From Flavobacterium zhairuonense (GTDB lineage Bacteria; Bacteroidota; Bacteroidia; Flavobacteriales; Flavobacteriaceae): DNA of 64,000 nt. A program made the position numbers and the translations under genes. Below the pieces are notes generated by a model. The model was given only the letters and a program-made list of their open reading frames with translations, was not told the origin of the DNA and made no database searches. The stretch covers positions 95,171 through 159,170 of the forward strand of contig NZ_SJSY01000064.1 in NCBI RefSeq assembly GCF_004352915.1. The letters run 5' to 3'. Shown here in pieces: positions 43,878 through 53,327 of this stretch. How positions within the stretch are numbered: position 1 is the stretch's first letter; every line of letters starts with the position of its first letter.

Positions 43878-43980
43878 TTTGTCATTCCGAGGAACGAGGA
43901 ATCGCACTCGGGATTCGACAAAGATTGTGGGATTCTATGCGGAATTTCTAGTGCGATTCCTCGTTCCTCGGAATGACAAA
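43878..43980. repeat. 103-bp palindromic repeat with 30-bp perfect arms
   Basis: The arms at 43878-43907 and 43951-43980 are exact reverse complements (core CATTCCGAGGAACGAGGAAT), separated by a 43-nt loop that itself holds two gggattc words. Its GC content is higher than the surroundings. It lies in the 334-bp gap between SusD and the phosphatase fusion and has no ORF. It looks like a dispersed bacterial palindromic element that may act as a strong transcript stem between the two genes. Confidence 0.85.
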
Positions 43981-44059
43981 CTTTACTTTTTTACAACCGC
44001 AGTCTCCTGACTAAGACTGCAGCGTAAAAAAAACTAACAACAAAAAATGAAACTATTTG

Positions 44060-45595
44060 TTACCAACCCTGGTTTTGAGTCAATGATCCTTTGCTTACAG
44101 CAATTTCATCTGGCGGAATAGGCCAAACGTGGTGAATCGCTGGATTGAAATTACGTGCTGGGTAAATTACGCTTCCGTTATAATGATGCAATGGTTTTGC
44201 ATAGGTTTCTTTTGCATCGCCCCAGCGCACTAAATCAAAGTGGCGATCTGTCCATTCTCCTGCTAATTCACATCTTCTTTCTCTTTTCAAGTCGGTCATT
44301 GTAGCTCCTGAAAGATCTCCAAGTCCGGCACGACGACGAATCATATTGATTTCGGTATCTGCATTTTGGCCTTTCATTAATTTGGCTTCAGCCAACATCA
44401 GAATCACATCAGCATAGCGCAAAAGCGGTACATTTAAAGTTGTTGAAGGTTTGTCTCCGTTTGCATTTACGTAACGAATATCTACAGCTCCAGATCCCGT
44501 TTTTGGATAACTGAAAGGCTCCATGTATTTTTTAAACTGATATCCTGTTCTGTTGCTTGAACTTACAGTATATTTTCCTTCATTAAAAGTCACTTCCTCG
44601 CCAAAATAAACGAATTTGTCTCCTTTTTGTAAAATAGTAGCGCCACGTCTTTTATCAGTTGGAGCATAGGCATCAAACAATTCTTTTGTTGGGTAGAAAT
44701 TTCCCCATCCGTTATAAGCTCCCCATCCTTTATCTTCTAGACATACTCCAGGAAAAATAGAACCTAAAGAAGTATTATCAGCACTTGATGTTACAGACCA
44801 GATATATTCTGTTGACCAGTTATTTTTGATTTTGAAAACATCTTCAAAATTGTCTAGCAACTTGTGTTTGCCACTGTTTACAATCAAATTGGCGTATTTA
44901 ATTGCATTATCCCAATCTTTAGCATACAAATAGGTGCGAACTAAATATCCCCAAGCCGCAGTTTTATGAGCACGGCCATAATTGTCAGGTGACAATTCAT
45001 TGAAGTACGGAAGCAAATCAGCAGCTTTAATCAAATCGGCAGCAATATAAGCGTAATTTTCAGCTACGTTTTTTGCACGAGGCACATAAACGTTTGATGG
45101 ATTTGTTCGGTCTTGAATTGGAATTCCTGCACGGTCATCTCCATAATGGTAAGCTAATTCCAAATGCATTACAGCATGATTAAAATAAGCTTCTCCCAAC
45201 ATTCCGTTTTTTGTTTTTTCATCCAAAGGAATATTCGGAATATTGCGAATGACATCATTACAGCGTTTCATGACTTCGTAGTGTAGTCTCCAAATATCTT
45301 TAGTATCTGATTCTGCTCCGTCAACAATAAAGTTTTTGATACGTTCTGCATTTTGTCTTGGTTTTGTTCCGATATCATCACTGGCATTGTTAAGCCAGAA
45401 AAAACCGCGACCGTACATATTGTCATCAGAATATAAAGCATACATTGCATTTACTCCCGCCTTTGCATCTGCTGGAGTTTTCCAGAAATTCCCGCTTGAA
45501 GGCGCTCCTTGTGGAATCACATCAAGTTCGCTTTCGCAAGCTGAAGTGCTTACCAACAGCACAAAACTTAATACTAATAGACTTAAATTTTTCAT
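44060..45595 (-). CDS. SusD-type lipoprotein (PUL 2)
   Basis: A 511-residue RagB/SusD protein with lipobox LVSTSACESE (Cys near 20). Seen in order: NFWKTPADAKAGVNAMYALY, the helical repeats HYEVMKRCNDVIRNIP and NHAVMHLELAYHYGD, then VPLLRYADVILMLAEAKLMKG, MIRRRAGLGDLSG, LKRERRCELAGEWTDRHFDLVRWG and the closing HHVWPIPPDEI. It pairs with the SusC encoded 18 bp upstream. The bound ligand is unknown; the downstream phosphodiesterase/phosphatase suggests a phosphorylated compound. Confidence 0.92.
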   Translation of the reverse strand: MKNLSLLVLSFVLLVSTSACESELDVIPQGAPSSGNFWKTPADAKAGVNAMYALYSDDNMYGRGFFWLNNASDDIGTKPRQNAERIKNFIVDGAESDTKDIWRLHYEVMKRCNDVIRNIPNIPLDEKTKNGMLGEAYFNHAVMHLELAYHYGDDRAGIPIQDRTNPSNVYVPRAKNVAENYAYIAADLIKAADLLPYFNELSPDNYGRAHKTAAWGYLVRTYLYAKDWDNAIKYANLIVNSGKHKLLDNFEDVFKIKNNWSTEYIWSVTSSADNTSLGSIFPGVCLEDKGWGAYNGWGNFYPTKELFDAYAPTDKRRGATILQKGDKFVYFGEEVTFNEGKYTVSSSNRTGYQFKKYMEPFSYPKTGSGAVDIRYVNANGDKPSTTLNVPLLRYADVILMLAEAKLMKGQNADTEINMIRRRAGLGDLSGATMTDLKRERRCELAGEWTDRHFDLVRWGDAKETYAKPLHHYNGSVIYPARNFNPAIHHVWPIPPDEIAVSKGSLTQNQGW

Positions 45596-45613
45596 TTTGT
45601 TAGTTTTATATTT

Positions 45614-48600
45614 TTAAAATGTTGCGTTTACACCCGTCATATAAATGCGAGAAAGTGGATATTTGCCTAAGTCTAGACCAAAATTGGTAAGTCCAACTTC
45701 TGGATCCATTCCTGAATATTTTGTAATCGTAAATAGGTTTTGTCCTGAAAGAAAGAATCTCAGTTTTGCTTTTCCGTTTAACCAGCTATCTTTAATGGTA
45801 TAACCAATAGAAACGTTTCTTAATCTTAAGAAAGAAGCATCTTCGATATAAAAGTTCGAGATTCTTCCGAAGTTGTTATTGTTATCGGTTGCCGAAAGTA
45901 CTGGAATATCAGTATTTGTATTTGTCGGTGACCATGCATTTTTTGATTCTGCCAATAAATTGTAGCCAGGGAACGAACCATTTAATCCAGTATATTTTAT
46001 TGCATTAAAAACACTATTTCCGGCAGCTCCACTAAAAAAGATATTCATATCAAATCCTTTGTATTTAAAGTTTGCATTTAAGCTGAATGTCGTTTTTGGA
46101 AACGGACTTCCTAATACATGTCTGTCGCTATTATTAATTACGCCATCACCGTTAAGATCTTTAAATTTGATATCTCCAGCAACAGCATTTGGTTGATATA
46201 CTTCGCCTTTAGAGTTTACATAAGCTTTTGCTTCGGCAGTACTTTGAAACAATCCGTCAGTTTGATATCCGTAAAAAGCACCAACTGGACTTCCCACCTG
46301 ATAGATATTCGCCAACGGCAAACTTCTAACTCGGCTTAAATTCAAAGGTTCAAGTGAAGTCAAATCATCTTTAATAGAAACAATTCTGTTGCTTAAGAAT
46401 CCTGCATTTGCAGTAACATCAAATTTAAATTCACCACGTGTTTTTTGGTATGTCAAACTAACCTCAATACCTTTATTTTCAACATCACCAGAGTTCACGA
46501 TTCTTCCTTGCGGCGTTCCTGAAACACCTGGCAATTGGTCGCGGACAAGCATATCTTTATTTGTTTTTACATAAGCATCAACAGATCCTAAGAATGTATT
46601 ATTGAACATGGTGAAATCCAAACCAACGTTTGTCTGTTCTGAACTTTCCCACTTTAAATTCGGATTTGAAAGTTCTCTTTCAGAATAACCGTAGTTGATA
46701 ACAGGAGTCGCTCCAATTAAAGCTGTAGTTTGAGTCAAAGGAACACTAAACTGGTATGGTCCAAGATTTCCTAAGTTTCCTATTTCTCCCCAGCTTGCAC
46801 GTAATTTTAAACTGCTTACAATTGGATTGATGCTTTTCATAAAACTTTCTTCGGAAATCAACCAACCTGCAGAAACAGAAGGATAAACTTTCCAGCGGTT
46901 TTCAGATAAAAGTTTTGATGTTCCGTCACGACGTACAATTCCGGATAATAAATATTTTTGATTAAAATCGTAATTGATTCTTCCAACATAAGATGAAATA
47001 ATCTCATCTGACATTCCTGCACCGGTCTGCTGAATTAATTTCGCATTCAATAAATAACGTTGCGATGGATCTTCATTGTCAAATCCTGTTCCTTCAACGG
47101 TATAAAAGTCTCTTTTAGTTTCTTGGTACGTGTATCCTGCTAAAGCTTTCAGATTGTGTTTTCCAAATGATTTCTCATAAGAAATTGTCTGTTCGCTCAA
47201 CAAATCACTTATTGTCAAAGATTTTTTAGTCAGACGATTGAAATCGAAAATTTTTCCAGGTTCTGTAATTTTAACTGTAAAATCTGTTGCGTTATCTTGT
47301 ATTCTGGTATATCCCCAGTTTGATTTTACTTTTAAGCCTTCGATAATTTCCCATTCTGCATACGGATTGATCAAAATTGTAGAAACCGGATTTCTATTGT
47401 CCAATCTTTTCAAATATGCTACAGGATTGATCACATCTCCATAAGATCCAATATATTTTGTAGGAACACCGCCAAATTGCCCCGAACCATCTTCTTTATA
47501 AATAGTAGCATTTGGCGGATAAAAAATAGCTCCCAAAATTGCTCCAGTATAAGCACTTGACGTATTAGCACTCTGGCCATCTGTCAAGGAGTACGATAAA
47601 TTTTCGCCCAAAATAAAGTTTGGCGCCAATTTAAAAGAAGAGTTTGCTCTAACAGTATAGCGCTCTGAATAAGTATTTAGCAAAATCCCCTCATTTTTTC
47701 TATAACTTCCAGAAAGAAAGAAGTTTGATTTTTCTGTTTTTCCATTTACAGAAAGAGACAAATCCTGAATTTCTCCGGTATGAAAAATTTCATCCATCCA
47801 GTTTGTCTTCGTTGTTCTTGCTGTTGGTTCAAAAGCAGTATTAAAAGCAGGAATTCTAGGCAGTCCTGCATTATCTGTGGCAGTATTCATTGCATCGGCA
47901 TATTCTGCAGCATTTAAAACTTCTAATTTTTTTGCTACATTTTGAAAACCTCCCTGATAGTTTACATTTACATTAATACGATCAGAAACTCCTTTTTTAG
48001 AGGTAATTAAAATCACCCCGCCAGAAGCTCTAGCTCCATAAATTGCTGCAGAAGCCGCATCTTTCAAAACACTGATTGAGCCAATATCATTTGGATTTAT
48101 CGTATTTAAAGAACCACTGTAGATAATTCCGTCCAAAACAATCAATGGTGTTTCGGCATTCAAAGAACCAATTCCACGAATATTAATTGTTGGCGAAGCT
48201 GTTGGATCACCTCCGTCGCTTATTACCGTTACACCGGCAACAGTTCCTTGCAATAATTCAGCAGCATTATTATACGTTCTGCTTGAGCTTTCTTTCATAG
48301 AAACAGTACCAACAGCTCCAAGAACCTCATTTTTTTTCACACTTCCGTATCCCATTACAATTACTTCCTGAAGTTGCTTAACATCAGCAGCTAGTTTTAC
48401 CGTAATGTTTTGAGTGCCGTTTATTTTTACTTCTTGAGTTACATAACCTACATATGAAAAAATAAGCGTCGCTTCAGATGCATTGATTTCCATTTTGAAT
48501 GTTCCGTCAAAATCTGTAGTTGCAGTTGCTTCAGAAGTTTTATCTTTAATTCCGACACCTGGCAAAGGCATATTGTCATCTCCTCCAAAGACAGTTCCCG

Positions 48601-48994
48601 AAACTGTAATTTTATTCTGATCTGAACTTGCAACTTTCTGATTTTTTTTGATTACGATATTATTGCTTACAATTTCGTATCGAAGTGCAACACCGCAAAT
48701 TTTGTCGAGTGCTTGTTCAAGTGTTACATTATTTAATCTTAAGCTTAATTTCTGATTTGTGTTTACTTGACTGCTCTCGTACATGAAATGCACATCAGCT
48801 TGATTTTCAATTTTATGGAAAATATTTTTTATACTTTCATTTTCAACTTTTAAAGTTACTCTTTTGTTAATGTCAACATTACCGGCATTTACTGTTAATG
48901 ATGCAAAAAATAAAGTAATAAAGAGGAATAATTTGATTCCCATTGTCCTTATGCTTTCACACTTTACGGTATTCCGCATTTGTTTTTCATTCAT
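45614..48994 (-). CDS. SusC-type TonB-dependent transporter with STN domain (PUL 2)
   Basis: A 1126-residue outer membrane importer. After the signal (ending near VNAG at 38) there is a secretin/TonB N-terminal (STN) domain, about 45-120 (KNIFHKIENQADVHFMYESS, LEQALDKICGVALRYEI), which in this class contacts the FecR anti-sigma factor. Then come a carboxypeptidase-like domain (ISGTVFGGDDNMPLPGVGI type, near 130-210), the plug (VIVMGYGSVKKNEVLGAVG, INIRGIGSLNAETPLIVLDG) and the barrel, ending in MTGVNATF. The STN domain plus the upstream sigma/anti-sigma genes show that import itself signals transcription. Confidence 0.93.
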   Translation of the reverse strand: MNEKQMRNTVKCESIRTMGIKLFLFITLFFASLTVNAGNVDINKRVTLKVENESIKNIFHKIENQADVHFMYESSQVNTNQKLSLRLNNVTLEQALDKICGVALRYEIVSNNIVIKKNQKVASSDQNKITVSGTVFGGDDNMPLPGVGIKDKTSEATATTDFDGTFKMEINASEATLIFSYVGYVTQEVKINGTQNITVKLAADVKQLQEVIVMGYGSVKKNEVLGAVGTVSMKESSSRTYNNAAELLQGTVAGVTVISDGGDPTASPTINIRGIGSLNAETPLIVLDGIIYSGSLNTINPNDIGSISVLKDAASAAIYGARASGGVILITSKKGVSDRINVNVNYQGGFQNVAKKLEVLNAAEYADAMNTATDNAGLPRIPAFNTAFEPTARTTKTNWMDEIFHTGEIQDLSLSVNGKTEKSNFFLSGSYRKNEGILLNTYSERYTVRANSSFKLAPNFILGENLSYSLTDGQSANTSSAYTGAILGAIFYPPNATIYKEDGSGQFGGVPTKYIGSYGDVINPVAYLKRLDNRNPVSTILINPYAEWEIIEGLKVKSNWGYTRIQDNATDFTVKITEPGKIFDFNRLTKKSLTISDLLSEQTISYEKSFGKHNLKALAGYTYQETKRDFYTVEGTGFDNEDPSQRYLLNAKLIQQTGAGMSDEIISSYVGRINYDFNQKYLLSGIVRRDGTSKLLSENRWKVYPSVSAGWLISEESFMKSINPIVSSLKLRASWGEIGNLGNLGPYQFSVPLTQTTALIGATPVINYGYSERELSNPNLKWESSEQTNVGLDFTMFNNTFLGSVDAYVKTNKDMLVRDQLPGVSGTPQGRIVNSGDVENKGIEVSLTYQKTRGEFKFDVTANAGFLSNRIVSIKDDLTSLEPLNLSRVRSLPLANIYQVGSPVGAFYGYQTDGLFQSTAEAKAYVNSKGEVYQPNAVAGDIKFKDLNGDGVINNSDRHVLGSPFPKTTFSLNANFKYKGFDMNIFFSGAAGNSVFNAIKYTGLNGSFPGYNLLAESKNAWSPTNTNTDIPVLSATDNNNNFGRISNFYIEDASFLRLRNVSIGYTIKDSWLNGKAKLRFFLSGQNLFTITKYSGMDPEVGLTNFGLDLGKYPLSRIYMTGVNATF

Positions 48995-49054
48995 AATTTT
49001 TAGTTTTAATTGTTTTGTTTGTGGGTTTTCTACGTAGTTTTATTTTTGATTCGT

Positions 49055-49975
49055 TTATTCTATTTTATATATTCCAGAATCTATTTTATAATTAGCATTG
49101 ATGATATTGCAAACAAGCCCTATTACTTGATCAGCTGGTAATTCTTTGAAGTAGGCGCTAATTTTTAATTCGTTTAAATTTTTGTTTTTGATTTCAATCG
49201 CCACATTATAATTGCGGTTTATGGTCGCCACAACTTCTGCAAGGGGTGTTTCTTCAAATACCATAATATTTTTCCGCCATAGCGAAATGGTGTTTACAGG
49301 AACATCTTTAAAAGCTTGCAGTTTGTTGTTTTGAGATCTAAAAACCGCTTTTTGGCCAGGAGTTACATACACATTTTCTTCTGTAACTGTAGATTTTACA
49401 TTCACTCTTCCGGTTAAAACCGAAACTTCTTGTGTTCTTTGATCCGGATAGGCCTGAACATTGAAACTGGTTCCAAGAACTTTGGTGTCCATTTTATTGG
49501 TATGTATGATAAAAGGATGTTTTTTGTCTTTGGCAACATCAAAAAAAGCTTCACCGCTCAGGTAAACTTCTCTGGTATCTCCTTTAAATTCTTTCGGATA
49601 TTTTAAAACGCTTCCTGCATTTAGCCAGATTTGAGTTCCGTCGCTTAATTTTATTTTGGCATGTTCACCGAGTTTTACGGCAAATTGTTTGTTCTCAACC
49701 GATGTGGATGATTGGTAAAAGAAAATTGATAAACCAATTAATAAGGTTAAAGATGCAGCAACGGCCCAGTTTTTATATGGAAGCGAAATGACGTTATTGG
49801 TATTCTTAATAGCTTTTAGTTCTTTTTTAAGTTTCGAACGATTCGATTGAATCATTTCCATATTTTCAAAAAAATCATCGGTACGGTCGTACCATTTGTT
49901 CCACATTTCTTGTCCTTTTGGAGAATATTTTCCGTCTAAAAAATGTTTTATTTCTTGTCTTAATTTATCAGGCAT
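49055..49975 (-). CDS. FecR-family anti-sigma factor
   Basis: A 306-residue anti-sigma factor: a cytoplasmic N-terminal 65 residues rich in charged helices, one transmembrane helix (WAVAASLTLLIGLSIFFY, near 68-85), and a periplasmic FecR domain (KLGEHAKIKLSDGTQIWLNAGSVLKYPKEF, VYLSGEAFFDVAKDKKHPF, VLGTSFNVQAY, VLTGRVNV), then a C-terminal STN-like segment (LAEVVATINRNYNVAIEIKN). It receives the signal from the STN domain of SusC 60 bp downstream and holds the ECF sigma factor encoded upstream. Confidence 0.93.
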   Translation of the reverse strand: MPDKLRQEIKHFLDGKYSPKGQEMWNKWYDRTDDFFENMEMIQSNRSKLKKELKAIKNTNNVISLPYKNWAVAASLTLLIGLSIFFYQSSTSVENKQFAVKLGEHAKIKLSDGTQIWLNAGSVLKYPKEFKGDTREVYLSGEAFFDVAKDKKHPFIIHTNKMDTKVLGTSFNVQAYPDQRTQEVSVLTGRVNVKSTVTEENVYVTPGQKAVFRSQNNKLQAFKDVPVNTISLWRKNIMVFEETPLAEVVATINRNYNVAIEIKNKNLNELKISAYFKELPADQVIGLVCNIINANYKIDSGIYKIE

Positions 49976-50000
49976 TATAATTTCTTTATGTCTTTAATAG

Positions 50001-50044
50001 TATGTCTTCGGAATTGTAATTTCAGGTAGGCGCAAAAGGTTACG
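50001..50044 (-). promoter_or_regulatory. conserved promoter-like block ahead of fecR
   Basis: On the plus strand TATGTCTTC (50001-50009), 15 nt, GGTAGG (50025-50030) and AGGTTACG (50037-50044). The same three words with identical spacing occur at 50772-50815 upstream of the sigma gene. Read on the minus strand this is CGTAACCT, CCTACC and GAAGACATA, pointing at the fecR start. Confidence 0.55.
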
Positions 50045-50089
50045 CTTTTGTTAAGAAAAAAGCTGGTTACTTAATCTGAATTTTACTTT

Positions 50090-50647
50090 TTAATTAAACT
50101 CACCTAAATAAGTACGCATGAATTTCAGCGAATATGTAATGTGATATTTTACAGTTTCAATTGAAACATTGAGTTCGTCCGCTATTTCTTTGTTGGAATA
50201 ATGTTTTATGCGGCTTAGGATAAAAACTTCTTTTGATTTTTTAGGAAGAAGCATAGTCGCTTTATCAACTGCTTTTTGTAATTCTTCATAATAAATAAAA
50301 TCTTCGGTTGCGTTATGACTGGAAAACGAAACCGTGTTTTTATCTAAAACTTCTTGTATGTATTGATCAGTAACACTGTGTGATTTAAAGTAATCTAAAG
50401 TCATATAGCGGACAGAGGTATAAATGTATGCAGCAAAACTTTTTTGAATTACGATAGTCTTTCGACGTTCCCAAATACTGGTGAAAACTTCCTGAACGAT
50501 TTCTTCAGAGATTGCGACCGATTTCATTCTGAGGTAAACAAATCGCACAAGGATATCGCGGTATCTAAAATAAAGTTCGTCAAAAGCTTTATCCTTGCCC
50601 GATTTTAATAATTCGACAAGTTCTTCGTCTGTAAACTTCTTATACAT
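50090..50647 (-). CDS. ECF RNA polymerase sigma factor (FecI/SigV-like)
   Basis: A 185-residue ECF sigma factor with region 2 (DKAFDELYFRYRDILVRFVYLRM and EEIVQEVFTSIWERR, about 17-70) and region 4 (ATMLLPKKSKEVFILSRIKHYSNKEIADELNVSIETVKYHI, about 115-165, containing the DNA-binding helix-turn-helix). It is followed by FecR and an STN-type SusC, the standard trans-envelope regulatory set of Bacteroidota. A promoter-like block is shared between its own upstream region and that of fecR, suggesting autoregulation. Confidence 0.93.
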   Translation of the reverse strand: MYKKFTDEELVELLKSGKDKAFDELYFRYRDILVRFVYLRMKSVAISEEIVQEVFTSIWERRKTIVIQKSFAAYIYTSVRYMTLDYFKSHSVTDQYIQEVLDKNTVSFSSHNATEDFIYYEELQKAVDKATMLLPKKSKEVFILSRIKHYSNKEIADELNVSIETVKYHITYSLKFMRTYLGEFN

Positions 50648-50771
50648 GAGACATTATTTTGGTGTGGATAATCAAATGAATCGTGCAAGATGGATCACTC
50701 TTTCTGATTTCGTTTGAATAATGATCATGCGCTTTTAAAAATGACATATATAAAGTTTTGGGTTCTTTTTA

Positions 50772-50815
50772 TATGTCTTCAAAAGTAAAGATGAGGGTAG
50801 GTGTGAAAGGTTACG
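50772..50815 (-). promoter_or_regulatory. conserved promoter-like block ahead of the ECF sigma gene
   Basis: TATGTCTTC (50772-50780), 15 nt, GGTAGG (50796-50801) and AGGTTACG (50808-50815), the same words and spacing as at 50001-50044. A near-perfect 13-bp inverted repeat (50743-50755 with 50765-50777, one mismatch) overlaps its downstream end and could form a hairpin in the leader. Confidence 0.55.
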
Positions 50816-51366
50816 TTTACATTAATAAAATCACCTTAAAACAAAACATATTATTAACATTTGAAACCAATGTTAGCTAAACATTTGAGGATTAAATTTC
50901 TTAAAGTATAGGTAAATGTCTTTTAAAAGTGATTTTTCGGGTTATTTTTTAAACCATTACGGGGGTGAATATAAATGTGTTTAAGTGGTAATTGTTTATT
51001 TATTAATGTTTTATGTAGGAAAAAGATAGTGAAAAAAATAAATAATAACACCATTAGATGGTAAAAAAAATAAACATTAATCGGTTGATTATTAATTGAT
51101 TAGCTATAAAATGAGAGAAATTTGAATATTTACGAAAATAACCACGTAATGGTTATGAAAAAATAAAATGTAAACAATTGATTTTCAGTGGATTTGCTCT
51201 TTTTGATTCAGAAAAAGGATTCATTTCTGAAAAAAAAGAAAAAAAAGTAAGAAATTATCATAAAGAGAAAATAATATCAATCGTTTTGAAAAATATATTT
51301 GTAATGTCAAACTGCAGTTGAAGACAAAGAAAGATGAAAAAATATAAAAAACTAAAAACTAAAATT
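50816..51366. other. AT-rich intergenic region with one promoter box
   Basis: About 550 bp between the divergent sigma and roadblock-like genes. It holds a short inverted repeat, ATAACCA/TGGTTAT, near 51136-51154 and a TAnnTTTG box (TATATTTG, 51294-51301) that likely serves the roadblock-like gene. No ORF or RNA gene is supported. Confidence 0.45.
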
Positions 51367-51744
51367 ATGTCAGACTTTTTAAATCAATTCGGAGAGGATC
51401 TAGAAAAAAATTGCCCAGGTTTTATTGCAGTATCAATTGCAGAAATTCAAAGTGGTATGTCGTACTTCTCACTTTCAGCAGTAAAAGATTTTGATCCTGA
51501 ATTAGCTTCTGCTTTCAACCTTGAAGTTGTTAAAGCGAAACTTAATGCAATCAGCGCCTTAGGACTAAAAAATCAAATTGTTTCAGATATCATGATTACC
51601 TTATCATCTCAAATTCATATTATTGACATTTCTGATAATAATTTGTACATGATTTATCTTGCAGTTGACTCAACTAAAGCTAATATGGGAATGACAAAAG
51701 CAATTCTTAATAAGTATAAAAAAGAGATTGCTTCCAAATTATAA
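51367..51744 (+). CDS. roadblock/LC7-like small protein
   Basis: The ATG at 51367 is preferred (an in-frame ATG at 51334 adds 11 Lys-rich residues). The 125-residue product has no signal peptide and reads as a single alpha/beta domain: SDFLNQFGEDLEKNCPGFIAVSIAEIQSGMSYFSLS, a central helix FNLEVVKAKLNAISALG, then the strands IMITLSSQIHIIDISDNNLYMIYLAV and a final helix. This order is that of roadblock/LC7 proteins, which serve as dimeric GTPase regulators (MglB type). No GTPase neighbour is present here, so the role is open. A terminator follows. Confidence 0.5.
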   Translation: MSDFLNQFGEDLEKNCPGFIAVSIAEIQSGMSYFSLSAVKDFDPELASAFNLEVVKAKLNAISALGLKNQIVSDIMITLSSQIHIIDISDNNLYMIYLAVDSTKANMGMTKAILNKYKKEIASKL

Positions 51745-51763
51745 TGGATTTTGAAATTGTGGG

Positions 51764-51795
51764 AAGGCTGACTTTATATGGTTAGCCTTTTTTTT
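51764..51795 (+). terminator. intrinsic terminator
   Basis: Arms AAGGCTGAC (51764-51772) and GTTAGCCTT (51781-51789), one G-U pair, 8-nt loop, then a run of T to 51795. Ends the roadblock-like gene. Confidence 0.85.
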
Positions 51796-51819
51796 AAAAT
51801 AATTTAAAAAGAAGAAGTT

Positions 51820-53085
51820 ATGAAAAAGAAAATATCCCTACTTGTATTTTTTACTTTCACATTATTGGGTAACGCCCAAAACATCAAAGGTATCAGCGGC
51901 GATACGAATTGGTTAAATATGTGGACAAACTTCAACCCCAAAACCACCAGTTATAATGAGGCTTCTCAAATTATAACTGGTGTAATTACTTCAAACATGA
52001 CATTAAAAAAAGAAAATGTCTATGTTTTGGTAGGGGCGGTTTATGTTGCCCCAAATGTTACTTTGACTATTGAACCCGGCACGTTGATAAGATGTGATAC
52101 GAAAACGTTGAGCATATTAATCGTCACCAAAGGCGCCAAAATTATTGCCGAAGGCACTGAAACAGACCCAATTGTGTTTACTTCCGACAAGAACTCAGGA
52201 GACAGAAATCCGGGTGATTGGGGAGGTATTATTCTTTTAGGAGATGCCCCAATTAATAAAACTGGAGGAATTGGTATTTTAGAATTCGATCTTGATCCGC
52301 AAAAAGCAATGTATGGCGGAGATAATAAAGACAGTGATTCCGGTATTTTAAAATATGTCCGAATTGAATTTTCAGGAAAAAAAACAACGACGAATAAGCC
52401 TTTGAACGGATTATCATTGGCTGGAGTTGGCAAAAAAACAAAATTAGAATACATACAAGTCACCTTTTGTGATGACGATTCTTTTCAGTTTTACGGAGGA
52501 TATATAGATACTAATCATTTAATATCTTTGCGTTCGGCTGATGATGATTTTGATTTTACTCAAGGTGTGCAATGCAATATCTCTAATAGTATTGCAATTA
52601 GAAGTCCGTTTTTATCTGATAAATACGGATCTCGTTGTTTTGAAATGGAAACTGTTGATACCAGAAAAGGAGAGGCTTTAGACAGTAGAAAAGAAATGAC
52701 AAGAGTTAATGCTTCAAATTTTACAATGATGCATACGGAAGATATTGGGCCTGAAATCCAAGGTCTTAAATATGAAGCAATTCTAATTCGAGAAAATACC
52801 TTTTTGACCTTAACGAATTCGGTGATATCTGGATTTAGCCAACTCATCGTATTTGCAGACACAATTCCGATTACAAATGAATATTTGGACAAAATAATCT
52901 TAAAAGATTTGCTTGTAAATGATACCAAGACTCTTGGAATAACTCAAAATAAAGACTACAATTTCCTTATCAACAATTGGTATCAGGACAAACAATACGG
53001 AATTGAGTTTATAAAACTTAAAAACAGTGAGTTGTTTGCAAGTGCATCCATGAAGAAAAAACCTGATTTTAGAATTAAAAACTAA
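51820..53085 (+). CDS. exported right-handed beta-helix surface protein
   Basis: A 421-residue protein with a signal peptide (LLVFFTFTLLGNAQ). From about residue 55 it has the layout of the Bacteroidota surface beta-helix proteins: ITSNMTLKKENVYVLVGAVYV, VTLTIEPGTLIRCD, ILIVTKGAKIIAEGTETDPIVFTSDK, DWGGIILLGDAPINK, ILKYVRIEFSGK, and LEYIQVTFCDDDSFQFYGG. These proteins are usually found at the cell surface and lack any enzyme motif; their role (adhesion, matrix) is not established. No C-terminal type IX sorting domain is visible, as the sequence stops at KPDFRIKN. Confidence 0.75.
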   Translation: MKKKISLLVFFTFTLLGNAQNIKGISGDTNWLNMWTNFNPKTTSYNEASQIITGVITSNMTLKKENVYVLVGAVYVAPNVTLTIEPGTLIRCDTKTLSILIVTKGAKIIAEGTETDPIVFTSDKNSGDRNPGDWGGIILLGDAPINKTGGIGILEFDLDPQKAMYGGDNKDSDSGILKYVRIEFSGKKTTTNKPLNGLSLAGVGKKTKLEYIQVTFCDDDSFQFYGGYIDTNHLISLRSADDDFDFTQGVQCNISNSIAIRSPFLSDKYGSRCFEMETVDTRKGEALDSRKEMTRVNASNFTMMHTEDIGPEIQGLKYEAILIRENTFLTLTNSVISGFSQLIVFADTIPITNEYLDKIILKDLLVNDTKTLGITQNKDYNFLINNWYQDKQYGIEFIKLKNSELFASASMKKKPDFRIKN

Positions 53086-53176
53086 GTTATCCTTATAGTA
53101 GGATTTGCGAAAATATACTTGATTTTAAAAAATAAAGCGTTTTTTATAACTTATCTACCTACCAAAAAAATCAACA

Positions 53177-53209
53177 AAAAACCAGTAATCGATTCGGTTA
53201 CTGGTTTTT
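53177..53209 (+). terminator. intrinsic terminator
   Basis: Perfect 12-bp arms AAAAACCAGTAA (53177-53188) and TTACTGGTTTTT (53198-53209) and a following T run. It lies between convergent genes and can serve both. Confidence 0.85.
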
Positions 53210-53327
53210 TTATTGATTCAATATTTTTAAGTGTATCTTGATCTTCGTAATCGTTGTCTAAATATAGAAGTACAACTTTATTTTAAATGGAATTTTCGCA
53301 AAGATGCAGCTTGGAAAGAGTTAATTT

